DNA of 64,000 nucleotides from Litoreibacter meonggei (lineage in GTDB: Bacteria; Pseudomonadota; Alphaproteobacteria; Rhodobacterales; Rhodobacteraceae): contig NZ_RCCE01000003.1 of assembly GCF_003663885.1 (NCBI RefSeq), forward strand, positions 545,501-609,500. Direction: 5' to 3'. This document shows, piece by piece, positions 18,812 through 30,222 of the stretch. Both the position numbers and the translations under genes were made by a program. The first letter of the stretch is position 1, and every line of letters starts with the position of its first letter. The notes under the pieces are model-generated. The model had not been told where the DNA came from. It saw only the letters and a program-made list of their open reading frames with translations, and did not search any database.

Positions 18812-19519
18812 GTGCGTCTCAGGTTTTTGTTGCTGTTGATACCGCTCGGGATTTCGGCTTGCGGGGATGATCCGCTGGCCAGCTTCATTGGTGGCGGATC
18901 ATCTAAAGCGCTTAGCGAAATTACGGTCACTTCTGACCGGGTTGTTTTGCGAGGGCCAACGGGATTCTGCGTTGACCCAAAATCTTCACAGCACGGCCCG
19001 TCACAAGCCTTTGTGGTGTTCGGTAACTGTGCTGCCATTTCGGGCAATGATGAGCAGCCCCAACCGTTTGTGAATGCCATTGCGACCGCATCCGTGTTGC
19101 CGTCGAGGCAGAACAGCCCCGCGATTGGAGAGTCTGAGGTAGCACTTGCGGAATTCTTCGCCTCCACGTCCGGCAAGGCGGTCCTCAGTGCTGATGGAAA
19201 CGCGGATAGCGTCGAGATCCTAGACAGTTTCTCCCGCAATGGTGCTTTCTTCGTGCACGCCCGCGATAAGTCTGCGCCGGTCTTGCCCGGAACCACCAAT
19301 ACCTATTGGCGTGGTTATTTTGATGTAAAGAACTCTGTCGTAGCGCTGTCAGTACTTGGGTTGAAGAACGCGCCGGTAGGTAGCGCCGATGGGCTTCAAA
19401 CGTTGTACGACTTCGGGAATGCGCTGATGGAAGGTCAGGCGTCGCGCACCAAAGGCGCTGCCACGCAAGCGTCAGGAGATGTTGCCAAGACGGGACTCCT
19501 TCGTCGTTTATTTGGCTGA
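18812..19519 (+). CDS. Lipoprotein of unknown function downstream of ilvD
   Basis: A 235-residue protein starting at GTG 18812, 5 bases after ilvD. The signal RLRFLLLLIPLGISAC ends in a lipobox, so it is probably an outer-membrane or periplasmic lipoprotein. The mature part has one region with two cysteines (GFCVDPK, FGNCAAI) and no domain I recognise. Likely cotranscribed with ilvD without an obvious functional tie. A 9-bp hairpin with one wobble pair (19522-19548) follows the stop but lacks a uridine tract. Confidence 0.72.
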   Translation: MRLRFLLLLIPLGISACGDDPLASFIGGGSSKALSEITVTSDRVVLRGPTGFCVDPKSSQHGPSQAFVVFGNCAAISGNDEQPQPFVNAIATASVLPSRQNSPAIGESEVALAEFFASTSGKAVLSADGNADSVEILDSFSRNGAFFVHARDKSAPVLPGTTNTYWRGYFDVKNSVVALSVLGLKNAPVGSADGLQTLYDFGNALMEGQASRTKGAATQASGDVAKTGLLRRLFG

Positions 19520-19589
19520 AACCATTGTTTGCAATGCGGAAACAGTGGTAGCGAATTAGATTAAAGCTAATAGGACTGTCTCAACAGCC

Positions 19590-20363
19590 ATGATGGATCG
19601 GATGCGAGAATTCGTACGACGGCGATTGCACCGCCGGACCTTGCGTCGTTGGGAAACAGCGGTGCAAGACGCGGAGACCATAGATTTATCGCTATTGCGG
19701 CATCTGCGTGCGCAAGCTCGCCAGATGCGACGACGCGTCGATCAGGTGACCCATGTTGCCGATGCACGCCTGACCCTACCCCGAATCGGCTCAAACGCTA
19801 TACGCAAGCCGGCGCAGTCGGATTGGTCCCATCGGCCAGAACTGTGGCGCGGTCCGGTTTCCCCGATCGGCGTAGCAGCCGTCGAAAGCCGGACAAGGAT
19901 CGGCAACGCCGCAACGATTTATCACGACTGCCAGATTTCCGAACTCACCCTGCGCCAAGTCCGAAACACCCGCGAAGGCGACCTTGCACCGTTCGGGCTG
20001 CGGATGGATGTGTTCAGGTTTGACGGCAGCTTCCTGAGCATCGTGCTAGACCTGCCCGAAGATGCAACTGACGGCCTTCGGAAGAACCATATCCTGCGGA
20101 TGGATACCGAGATCGAAACCGAAAAGCCTCTGGAGATCTTTGCCCGCCTGAACATCAAGTATGGCCCCAACGTAGAGCAGGTCGTGCGCGAGCTGCCGCT
20201 TGATGGCTCCGACACCATGGTTGAGTTCGATCTGGCGCACACCAAAATCAGCGAGCGCCGGTTGGAACGTATCTGGATGGACCTGATTTTTGAGGGCCCA
20301 GAAATGAACGAAATCAACCTGCGTGACGTTACATTCAGTCGTCGCCCGCGCGCCGATTTCTAG
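19590..20363 (+). CDS. DUF6478 family protein
   Basis: A 257-residue soluble protein, by memory the Rhodobacterales family DUF6478. It has an Arg-rich N-terminal helix (MREFVRRRLHRRTLRRW), a short coiled-coil-like stretch, then a beta-rich body including YHDCQISELTLRQVRN, FDGSFLSIVLDLP, RLNIKYGPN and VEFDLAH. No enzyme motif is visible. The 126-residue gene follows 12 bases after it and is probably coexpressed. Function unknown. Confidence 0.7.
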   Translation: MMDRMREFVRRRLHRRTLRRWETAVQDAETIDLSLLRHLRAQARQMRRRVDQVTHVADARLTLPRIGSNAIRKPAQSDWSHRPELWRGPVSPIGVAAVESRTRIGNAATIYHDCQISELTLRQVRNTREGDLAPFGLRMDVFRFDGSFLSIVLDLPEDATDGLRKNHILRMDTEIETEKPLEIFARLNIKYGPNVEQVVRELPLDGSDTMVEFDLAHTKISERRLERIWMDLIFEGPEMNEINLRDVTFSRRPRADF

Positions 20364-20375
20364 GGAGCACGCCAC

Positions 20376-20756
20376 ATGAGCAAAGTCGTCCTTACCAAGA
20401 CCCGCATTCAAGCCGGAACCTACGAAGCCGTGCTGACCGCTGAGACCGAGGAGAGCTACACTCCTAATTTGGTCGCCATCCACTTGGAACGCGAGTTGGA
20501 CGGGCTGTCAGTGACCGAGGATACCAGCCTTGGCAACACGTGGCATGTACGCTTCGACATTCCGCGCGACGTGCTGACAGACGGGGTCCAGACCTTCCTG
20601 ATCAACGAAAAATCAACAGATGACACGCTGGACAGTTTCACCATCGTGACTGGCGAAGTTCTGTCCGATGATATTCGCGCCGAGATGGATTTGCTGCGCG
20701 CCGAACTCGACATGCTCAAGAAAGCCTTCCGGCGGCATTGCGTCGAGACTTCCTGA
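20376..20756 (+). CDS. Conserved-looking hypothetical protein paired with DUF6478 gene
   Basis: A 126-residue acidic soluble protein, not recognised. The first 90 residues look beta-rich (IQAGTYEAVLTAE, NTWHVRFDIP, TFLINEKS) and the end is a heptad-like helix (IRAEMDLLRAELDMLKKAF) suited to dimer or partner binding. Ribosome site AGGGAGC before the ATG. Tight spacing to the DUF6478 gene suggests joint function. Confidence 0.7.
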   Translation: MSKVVLTKTRIQAGTYEAVLTAETEESYTPNLVAIHLERELDGLSVTEDTSLGNTWHVRFDIPRDVLTDGVQTFLINEKSTDDTLDSFTIVTGEVLSDDIRAEMDLLRAELDMLKKAFRRHCVETS

Positions 20757-20827
20757 GGGCCAGACTCACCCTGTTTTGTGAGCGCATGACGCCGCGTTTT
20801 GCGTGACGTGCGCGTAAGGTTGGGTAA

Positions 20828-23742
<2,915 letters not shown>

Positions 23743-23885
23743 CGCCGTCTGGAAATAACCGCTCCCTTGTTTCCACGCCATCAACGATCCCAATAGATAC
23801 CCCTGAATCGTCCAACGGAATTCGCATTCCTGCCCCAATTGAACTGGATAACGGCTCAAACGTCATGAGTTATTGAGGTATCCGA

Positions 23886-24797
23886 ATGGACCGACTGACC
23901 GAAATGGAAGCATTCGCCACTGTGGTGGATCAGGGGGGCTTTACCGATGCGGCCCGCAAGATGGGGATTTCAAAATCCGCTGTCTCGAAGCACGTATCAT
24001 CCCTTGAGACACGACTTGGGGCGCGGCTTCTTAACCGCACGACGCGGCGTGTCAGCCCGACCGAAATTGGCCTTGCTTACTATGACCGCGCCCGTCGCGT
24101 TTTGAATGATGCAGGCGAGGCGGATGCCTTGGTCTCGTCAATGCAAAGCGCGCCATCCGGCCTATTGCGCATCTCTGTTGCGACGGATTTCGGCGTGAAC
24201 CATATGTCACCCATATTGGGTGACTTCCTTGTGGATTACCCCGATATCACTGTGAACATGGTGCTGAACAACCGGTTCGTAGAGCTCATCTCCGAAGGCT
24301 TCGATCTGGCGATCCGCATCGGCGAAATGGAAGATAGCTCCCTTCGCGCCCGCAAGCTGACAGAGACCAACAAGCGGCTCATCGCGGCCCCGAGCTATTT
24401 CGAGCAATTTGGCCGCCCCGAAAAGATCGACGATCTGAATAACCATAAGCTGCTGCATTATTCCAACCAGTCGGCTGGCAATGTGTGGAAGCTAACCGCG
24501 CCGTCGGGCGAAAAACGTCAAGTGCGCACGCAGGGCTGGCTGACAGTAAATGACGGGCAATCCTTGCTAAACGCATGTGTGTCTGGGCTGGGCATCGCCT
24601 ACCTACCGAGCTTCCTCTACGCCGACGCCCTTCGCCAAGGACTGGTGGAAGAGGCCATGCCGGAACTTCCCAAAGAAACACAAGGCATTTACGCCGTCTA
24701 TCCACCTGGCCGCTACACGCAGCCAAAGGTGAGAACGTTTATCGACTTCCTTGTCGAGGCGTTTAAAGAAAAAGGCCCTGACGTCTGGGCGAACTAG
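23886..24797 (+). CDS. LysR family transcriptional regulator
   Basis: A 303-residue LysR protein: N-terminal winged helix (MDRLTEMEAFATVVDQGGFTDAARKMGISKSAVSKHV), linker, and periplasmic-binding-like effector domain (SGLLRISVATDFG onward). It resembles the CrgA/DsdC-like branch with LNRTTRRVSPTE. No divergently oriented target gene, so its regulon is not evident. Ribosome site TGAGG. Its end faces the OmpA gene and is followed by a strong stem-loop. Confidence 0.9.
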   Translation: MDRLTEMEAFATVVDQGGFTDAARKMGISKSAVSKHVSSLETRLGARLLNRTTRRVSPTEIGLAYYDRARRVLNDAGEADALVSSMQSAPSGLLRISVATDFGVNHMSPILGDFLVDYPDITVNMVLNNRFVELISEGFDLAIRIGEMEDSSLRARKLTETNKRLIAAPSYFEQFGRPEKIDDLNNHKLLHYSNQSAGNVWKLTAPSGEKRQVRTQGWLTVNDGQSLLNACVSGLGIAYLPSFLYADALRQGLVEEAMPELPKETQGIYAVYPPGRYTQPKVRTFIDFLVEAFKEKGPDVWAN

Positions 24798-24828
24798 ATG
24801 ACATGATTTTCCCCGATGTTTGGCAGCA

Positions 24829-25782
24829 TCACTTTTGGGTCGAGGTGACAATCACCTCGACCCTTCTGTTTTGCGTGCGGCCTTCTTCGCTAAGATTGCT
24901 GGCGCGCGGGGCCAGATAACCAACACCATCGGCCTCAAGTTGCCTGCTTGGGATGCCAAACTCCTTGGTCAGACGCGACGCCACGGATTGTGCGCGCTTG
25001 CGTGACAGGCTGACATTGCCCTGAAGCGACCCTTCGGCGTCTGTATGCCCGACAAGGGCGATGCGAAATTCGGGGTTTGCCTTCAGATATTCCGACAAGT
25101 CGACAAGCGATTGGAACGGCCCGCCACCCAACGCGGACGAGCCCGTTTCGAACTGCAAATCATTCAGCACCACATGCCCGTCGCGCAAAAGAGCCGCGAC
25201 CAGAGAACCGGATATCGCGGTTGGAACTGCTGGTGTCACCTGCGCAACCGCGTCGCCGGATTTGGTCGTTAGCGCCGCTGTCTCGGGACTGCCCACAAGG
25301 ATCATTTGCACGAATGCGGTGTCCCCACCACGACTGACAAACAAGCTGATATACTCGGGAACAGGGCCACCAAGCCGCTGGGCGGCAAGATAGCGAAAGT
25401 CGCCAAGGTCGACATGCATGACCGGTTCTGGAAGCACATCGGTGGCGAACCTGAAATCGAAGCCGCCGCAGATTTCAGTAGTGCACTCATACAGCAACTC
25501 GAATCCGGACGCCTCCAGCTGCTGGCGTAGGTTGTCCATCACCAGCAGCGACGTTCCGACATCAATGGCTATCCGCCATGCGCGCGTCGTCTGCTGCCCC
25601 TCGGCCACCAATGTCTGCACGAAACCGTCGGCATACGGGCCTACGGGCAACTTGTAGCTGCCAAACTGCTCGGTCTTGGCAAAGGTCTCGGTTGCCGGGC
25701 CCGGAAAGGTCAGATCCAGGTCGGCCAAAGCCGGGTTGGCGAAGATAAAACCCGCCAAACAAAGAGGCAGTGCTCGGATCAT
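24829..25782 (-). CDS. OmpA family periplasmic/outer-membrane protein
   Basis: A 317-residue protein: signal peptide (ALPLCLAGFIFANPALA), an uncharacterised middle region with two cysteines (YECTTEICGGFDF), then a C-terminal OmpA peptidoglycan-binding domain from about residue 205 (NDLQFETGSSAL, RIALVGHTDAEGS, LSRKRAQSVASRL, NRRVEVIV). Probably anchors an envelope function to the cell wall. Last gene of a minus-strand unit with the AhpD-like, GNAT and CinA-like genes; its start overlaps the AhpD-like stop. Confidence 0.87.
   Translation of the reverse strand: MIRALPLCLAGFIFANPALADLDLTFPGPATETFAKTEQFGSYKLPVGPYADGFVQTLVAEGQQTTRAWRIAIDVGTSLLVMDNLRQQLEASGFELLYECTTEICGGFDFRFATDVLPEPVMHVDLGDFRYLAAQRLGGPVPEYISLFVSRGGDTAFVQMILVGSPETAALTTKSGDAVAQVTPAVPTAISGSLVAALLRDGHVVLNDLQFETGSSALGGGPFQSLVDLSEYLKANPEFRIALVGHTDAEGSLQGNVSLSRKRAQSVASRLTKEFGIPSRQLEADGVGYLAPRASNLSEEGRTQNRRVEVIVTSTQK
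24837..24872 (+). terminator. Terminator of the LysR gene, inside the OmpA coding end
   Basis: A perfect 12-bp stem (GGGTCGAGGTGA, 24837-24848; TCACCTCGACCC, 24852-24863) with a three-base loop, then TTCTGTTTT on the plus strand: a good intrinsic terminator for the LysR transcript 40 bases after its stop. The same bases encode RVEVIVTST near the C-terminus of the convergent OmpA protein. Confidence 0.65.
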
Positions 25783-26348
25783 CTATCCGCCGCGTGATAT
25801 TCTGCATTCGGGCGCATATCCACCGCCGAGGCCATCCGGTTGGTCATGTTGAAAAAGCTCGCAACAGCAGCGATATCCCAGATATCGTGGTCGCTGAAGC
25901 CAACTTTGCGCAACGCGTCACGATCAGTTTCCTCAATCCGGTAGCTGGCTTCCGTCATCAGCACTGCAAAGTCCAGCATGGCCCGTTGTCGGGCATCAAG
26001 GGGTGCCACGCGATAGTTCATTACCAATGCCTCGCCCAAAGCCGGATCGCCGGACAACTGGCGCACCGCAGCGCCATGCGCCACGAGACAATAGAAGCAT
26101 TTGTTTACGGACGACACCGCGACGGCGATCATCTCGCGCTCCAGCTTCGACAGGTTGCTATCGCCAAGCATCAGGTCGTTATACATGCCTGTAAACGCGT
26201 TCAGCTTGTCTGGGTCGAAGGCGTAGGACTGTAGCACGTTCGGGATCATGCCCAACTTTTGGGTGCAAATATCGAAGTACTTTTGCGTTGCGTCGGGAAG
26301 CGGGTCGGCCATCGGAAGATCAAGCGCGGTCACGTTAGGGTTGGTCAC
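25779..26348 (-). CDS. Peroxidase-related, carboxymuconolactone decarboxylase/AhpD-like protein
   Basis: A 189-residue alkylhydroperoxidase-D-fold protein of the 'peroxidase-related enzyme' group. Residues around 80-95 read KCFYCLVAHGAAVR, the CxxC...H redox motif (CFYC, His). Further family marks are EREMIAVAVSSVN and the late FFNMTNRMASA. Likely a thiol peroxidase or related redox enzyme; reductant unknown. Confidence 0.85.
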   Translation of the reverse strand: MTNPNVTALDLPMADPLPDATQKYFDICTQKLGMIPNVLQSYAFDPDKLNAFTGMYNDLMLGDSNLSKLEREMIAVAVSSVNKCFYCLVAHGAAVRQLSGDPALGEALVMNYRVAPLDARQRAMLDFAVLMTEASYRIEETDRDALRKVGFSDHDIWDIAAVASFFNMTNRMASAVDMRPNAEYHAADR

Positions 26349-26361
26349 GGGGCAGGGCCTT

Positions 26362-27072
26362 TCAGGGTTTCATGCGGTAATGATACCGCCCAACCACCGA
26401 CAAGCCCAGCGAACTATAGAGTGCTTGCGCAGCGACATTTGATCCCGTCGTCACCAACGAGAAATTTTCTGCGCCTTGGTCTTTGGCCCAACGCGCAGCG
26501 GCGTACATCATGTTTCGGGCAAGTCCATGGCGGCGATAATCGGGCAAAACTTCAACAGCGTGGACCATTGCTGTCGTCCCGTGCATCGCAACGAATGCGC
26601 AGCCGGCAGCGCGATCCGAGATACGGCCAAGGATGGATGTTTTGGGGTCGGTCACACGTTCCATAACCGCAATTCGCCCGTGACCAATGCCACCTTCGGC
26701 CCAAACGTCTTTCATAATCTGCAACGGCGGCCAGATATCAAATGCTGTGACAGGTGGGACTTCGGCCTCAAAGACCGGTCCTATGAACAAAATCGACGGA
26801 TCGAGCACCACATAGCCCATTCGAGCGAGGATAGAGTCTAAATAGCCATCTTCAGGACGAAGCGAAAACAGAGCGGGTTGCCCCAGCTTCTCCATCTCGG
26901 TAACAGCCATGGCGATATCTTCTTGCTTCACCGGTCCTAAAGGCCGCGCGGCAGATACGCGCTTGCCGCCGCCCTGACCATCGCGGATCAGCCACGGGCC
27001 AACCTGCGTTTCCTTAGCCGCAGGCCACGTGGCCTCGACAACTTCAAAGAGATCATCCGCGTTCAACACCAA
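26362..27072 (-). CDS. GNAT family N-acetyltransferase
   Basis: A 236-residue protein with a C-terminal GNAT domain: VHAVEVLPDYRRHGLARNMM is the acetyl-CoA pyrophosphate loop (R/QxxGxG/A), and SNVAAQALYSSLGL the closing helix. The N-terminal half is a less clear second GNAT-like fold. Acceptor unknown. It begins 20 bases inside the end of the CinA-like gene. Confidence 0.83.
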   Translation of the reverse strand: MVLNADDLFEVVEATWPAAKETQVGPWLIRDGQGGGKRVSAARPLGPVKQEDIAMAVTEMEKLGQPALFSLRPEDGYLDSILARMGYVVLDPSILFIGPVFEAEVPPVTAFDIWPPLQIMKDVWAEGGIGHGRIAVMERVTDPKTSILGRISDRAAGCAFVAMHGTTAMVHAVEVLPDYRRHGLARNMMYAAARWAKDQGAENFSLVTTGSNVAAQALYSSLGLSVVGRYHYRMKP

Positions 27073-27784
27073 GCGCCTTTGCCAATTGTTCCATTACCGA
27101 TTTTAGACGGGTAGCATCGGTGCCACGCGCAACCACGTTACTGCCGTAAACGCCGTCTTTTTGAAACGGGTAGGAGCCGAGGGACACGTCGGGATTAGCC
27201 TCCGCAAGCACCCCCAAAGGCCCCGCAATATCGCCTTCGCCAATAAATACTTTCAACGTCTCGGACAGCAGTGGCTGCCCGCCAGTCATCGTGGCCAGCA
27301 CCGTGGCGACCATAGCGTGAAACACCGTTGGTACACCCGCCATAACGTGCACATTGCCAATGCTGAAGCCCGGCGCAATCGAAACCGGGTTGTCGATCAA
27401 CGTGGCCCCGTCAGGGATACGGGCCATACGCTTGCGGGCGGCATTGAACTCCATGCCTTGGCGCTCGTAATGCGTGGCCAACAGCGCGCGAGCGTCGTCC
27501 CGAATGTCGACTTTCGCACCAAAGGCGGCACCAACCGCGTCAGCGGTGATGTCATCATGGGTTGGACCAATGCCCCCAGACGTAAACACATGATCGAATT
27601 GTCCGCTCAGGGCCTGAAGAGCGTCAACAATCTGAGCCTGATCGTCGGAGACAACGCGCGCCTCTTTCAGATCGATACCTGCTTCGGTTAACGCGCAAGC
27701 CAAATAGTTGGTGTTGGCGTCTTTCGTGCGCCCAGATAAAATCTCGTCCCCGATAACAAGCATGGCGGCGGTGGGGTTTGGCAT
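27053..27784 (-). CDS. Molybdopterin-binding / CinA N-terminal-like protein
   Basis: A 243-residue protein made of the MoaB/Mog-like domain found at the start of CinA: LVIGDEILSGRTKDANTNYLA, FTSGGIGPTHDDITADAVG and SIAPGFSIGNVHVMAGVP. The C-terminal nicotinamide-nucleotide deamidase domain of full CinA is absent, so it is the short 'competence/damage-inducible protein A' form; function unsettled. ATG 27784 with AAGGA upstream is preferred over the longer frame. Confidence 0.87.
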   Translation of the reverse strand: MPNPTAAMLVIGDEILSGRTKDANTNYLACALTEAGIDLKEARVVSDDQAQIVDALQALSGQFDHVFTSGGIGPTHDDITADAVGAAFGAKVDIRDDARALLATHYERQGMEFNAARKRMARIPDGATLIDNPVSIAPGFSIGNVHVMAGVPTVFHAMVATVLATMTGGQPLLSETLKVFIGEGDIAGPLGVLAEANPDVSLGSYPFQKDGVYGSNVVARGTDATRLKSVMEQLAKALGVERG

Positions 27785-27830
27785 AGCGTTATCCTTGATT
27801 GACGGCTTCCTTTCGGTATAGGCCCCGCCC

Positions 27831-28565
27831 ATGCGCTTTCAAACCCCACTTGTGCCCGCTCGACTAATCCGACGCTACAAACGCTTCCTCGCGGATGCGG
27901 TATTGGAGGAGACAGGGCAAGAAGTTACCGCCCACTGCCCAAACCCCGGCGCGATGCTTGGGCTAAAGGACGATGGGATGCGCATATGGCTTGAACCGAA
28001 TGACGACCCGAAGAAAAAGCTGAAATACGGGTGGCGGGCTGCTGAATTGGCAGGTGGTCATTTCGCCTGCATAGACACTGGCCTGCCTAATCGCGTGGTC
28101 AAAGAAGCGCTGCTGTCCAACCAGATTACAGAGCTTTCGGCCTACCGCACCATAAGGCCCGAGGTTGCCTATGGCACCGGGAGCCGCGTGGACTTTCTGC
28201 TGACCCAAGATGGATTACCGGATGCCTATGTGGAGGTCAAAAGCGTGACCCTGCGACGAGACGGCGATTGGGCGGAATTTCCCGACTGCGTCACTGTGCG
28301 GGGTGCGAAACACTTGCGTGAGTTGACTGAGATTGCGCAGACCGGAGCCCGTGCCGTGATGCTGTATCTGGTAAGCCGAACCGACTGCCGCCAACTACGG
28401 ATGGCGGCCGATTTAGACCCTACATATGCGCAAAGCTTTGATCTGGCACGTGCGAACGGCGTCGAGATGCTTTGCTATTCGAGTAATATCTCGGCAAATG
28501 AGATGACGATAGACGTACCGTTGCCAGTGGACCCAGCGCCGCAAAGCCGCCCAAGGGTGGTCTAA
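27831..28565 (+). CDS. sfsA: SfsA family DNA/RNA-binding nuclease-like protein
   Basis: A 244-residue SfsA protein: N-terminal OB-like part (PARLIRRYKRFLADA, AHCPNPGAMLGL) and C-terminal nuclease-like part (RVDFLL, DAYVEVKSVTLRR, FPDCVTVRGAKHLREL). SfsA was named for maltose-gene stimulation in E. coli and is now linked to nuclease activity. Divergent from the CinA-like gene; 48 bases before map. Confidence 0.92.
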   Translation: MRFQTPLVPARLIRRYKRFLADAVLEETGQEVTAHCPNPGAMLGLKDDGMRIWLEPNDDPKKKLKYGWRAAELAGGHFACIDTGLPNRVVKEALLSNQITELSAYRTIRPEVAYGTGSRVDFLLTQDGLPDAYVEVKSVTLRRDGDWAEFPDCVTVRGAKHLRELTEIAQTGARAVMLYLVSRTDCRQLRMAADLDPTYAQSFDLARANGVEMLCYSSNISANEMTIDVPLPVDPAPQSRPRVV

Positions 28566-28613
28566 CCCCACAGGGCATATTATATGTGCAAAAAGCAAAC
28601 ATCGGAGTGACCC

Positions 28614-29426
28614 GTGGACGACACGACGCATAAAGGCCGCATTACCAAGCAAGGCATACGCATCTACGACGACGTGGATTTCGCAGGTATGGCCAAGGCA
28701 GGCGAACTGGCGGCGCAGATCCTGGATAATATGGTCGAGCTTGTGCAGCCCGGCACCACGACCGAGGCTCTGGATTCAGCGATCACCAAAATGGTGAGCG
28801 ACGCAGGCTCGACCTCTGCCACCATCGGTTACAAGGGCTACCAGCACGCCAGCTGCATCAGCGTGAACCATGTCGTCTGCCATGGCATCCCCGGCTCGAA
28901 GGTGCTGAAGGACGGTGATATTCTAAATATCGACGTCACAGTAATCGTGGATGGTTGGTTCGGTGACACAAGCCGCATGTATGTAGCCGGCAAGCCCAGT
29001 CGAAAGGCGGAACGCCTCATTCAAGTGACGCATGACGCGCTCTTCAAGGGAATTGAGGCCGTGAAGCCCGGCAACACCTTTGGCGACATCGGCCATGCCA
29101 TTCAAAGCTATGTCGAAGGTCACCGCATGTCGGTGGTCCGAGATTTCTGTGGTCACGGGCTGGGCCGCGTGTTCCACGCCCCGCCGAACGTTCTGCATTA
29201 TGGTAGACCCGCGACCGGTGCCGTACTGGAAGAGGGCATGTTCTTCACGATCGAGCCAATGGTGAATCTTGGACGCCCAGAGACCAAGGTGCTTGCTGAT
29301 GACTGGACCGCTGTGACCCGCGACAAGTCGCTATCGGCACAGTTTGAACATTCCATCGGCGTAACGGCTGACGGATGTCAGGTTTTTACCCTGTCGCCAA
29401 ACGGAAAGTTCCACCCGACCTACTGA
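28614..29426 (+). CDS. map: Type I methionine aminopeptidase
   Basis: Removes the initiator methionine from nascent proteins. The 270-residue protein has the pita-bread fold ligands: the His in NHVVCHGIP region, Asp in NIDVTVIVDGWFGDTSRMY, His in FCGHGLGRVFH, Glu in FFTIEPMVN and Glu in the late EHSIGVT. It starts at GTG 28614 behind CGGAGTG. Followed 43 bases later by radC. Confidence 0.95.
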   Translation: MDDTTHKGRITKQGIRIYDDVDFAGMAKAGELAAQILDNMVELVQPGTTTEALDSAITKMVSDAGSTSATIGYKGYQHASCISVNHVVCHGIPGSKVLKDGDILNIDVTVIVDGWFGDTSRMYVAGKPSRKAERLIQVTHDALFKGIEAVKPGNTFGDIGHAIQSYVEGHRMSVVRDFCGHGLGRVFHAPPNVLHYGRPATGAVLEEGMFFTIEPMVNLGRPETKVLADDWTAVTRDKSLSAQFEHSIGVTADGCQVFTLSPNGKFHPTY

Positions 29427-29469
29427 CGCGCTTAACCCACAATTAAGTCGAATCGCCTGAACTGGCGCT

Positions 29470-30219
29470 ATGACACTGCACCAGACACACCTGAGCGACG
29501 CTTTACCGGGGCTACAACCACACCGGATCTCGATCCCGCCCGCGCGGGAGGCGGAGCAACATGGCCACCGTCAACGCGTTCGGGACCGTTTCTTGATTTC
29601 CGGCGGTGACGCAACACCGGAATCGGAGTTGCTGGAACTGGTGTTATTTCGGGCGATTCCTCGGCGTGAGGTTCGCAGCCTGGCGCGGCGGCTATTGGCA
29701 ACCTTTGGTGACTTTAACAGCGTGATTTCTGCGTCGTCCAATCGACTATCAGCCGTGCAAGGTGTCGGATCGAGTGTAATTCAAGAACTAAAGATTGTGG
29801 AAGCAGCGGCCCAAACCATGGCGCGTGCCAAGGTTATGCATCGTGACGTGTTGTCGTCTTGGGATGCCCTGCTGGAGTACTGCCGCACCAAGATGGCATA
29901 TATGGAACGTGAACAGTTCCGCGTCCTGTTTCTAGATCGCCGCAATAGGCTGATGGCAGATGAGGCACTCCAGACAGGGACAGTCGATCATGTGCCTGTT
30001 TATCCGCGTGAAGTGGTCAAGCGGGCGCTGGAACTCAACGCCTGCGCACTAATCTTGGTACACAATCATCCATCCGGTGACGCCACGCCGTCCGAAGATG
30101 ACATCGCCATGACACGTCAAATTCGCAAGGGCGCCGATGCTTTGGGTTTGACGCTGCACGATCACTTAATCATCGGAAGCAGCGGTAGCTACTCGTTCCG
30201 CTCAAATGGGCATTTTTAG
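29470..30219 (+). CDS. radC: RadC-family JAB-domain protein
   Basis: A 249-residue RadC protein: helix-hairpin-helix-like N-terminus (ELLELVLFRAIPRREV, LSAVQGVGSSVI) and a JAMM/MPN metal domain with His198 and His200 in HNHPSGDATPSEDD. RadC proteins are annotated as DNA repair but their exact role is unresolved. Ends 3 bases from the convergent PstS-like/OmpA gene. Confidence 0.93.
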   Translation: MTLHQTHLSDALPGLQPHRISIPPAREAEQHGHRQRVRDRFLISGGDATPESELLELVLFRAIPRREVRSLARRLLATFGDFNSVISASSNRLSAVQGVGSSVIQELKIVEAAAQTMARAKVMHRDVLSSWDALLEYCRTKMAYMEREQFRVLFLDRRNRLMADEALQTGTVDHVPVYPREVVKRALELNACALILVHNHPSGDATPSEDDIAMTRQIRKGADALGLTLHDHLIIGSSGSYSFRSNGHF

Positions 30220-30222
30220 GGT

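Noticed and set aside
17902-19299. 465-residue open frame antisense to ilvD and the downstream lipoprotein
   Set aside because: It has low-complexity His/Arg-rich content, no motif, and mirrors a clearly real gene.
19522-19548. Hairpin after the ilvD-linked lipoprotein
   Set aside because: Nine pairs with one wobble but no T-run, so termination is not supported.
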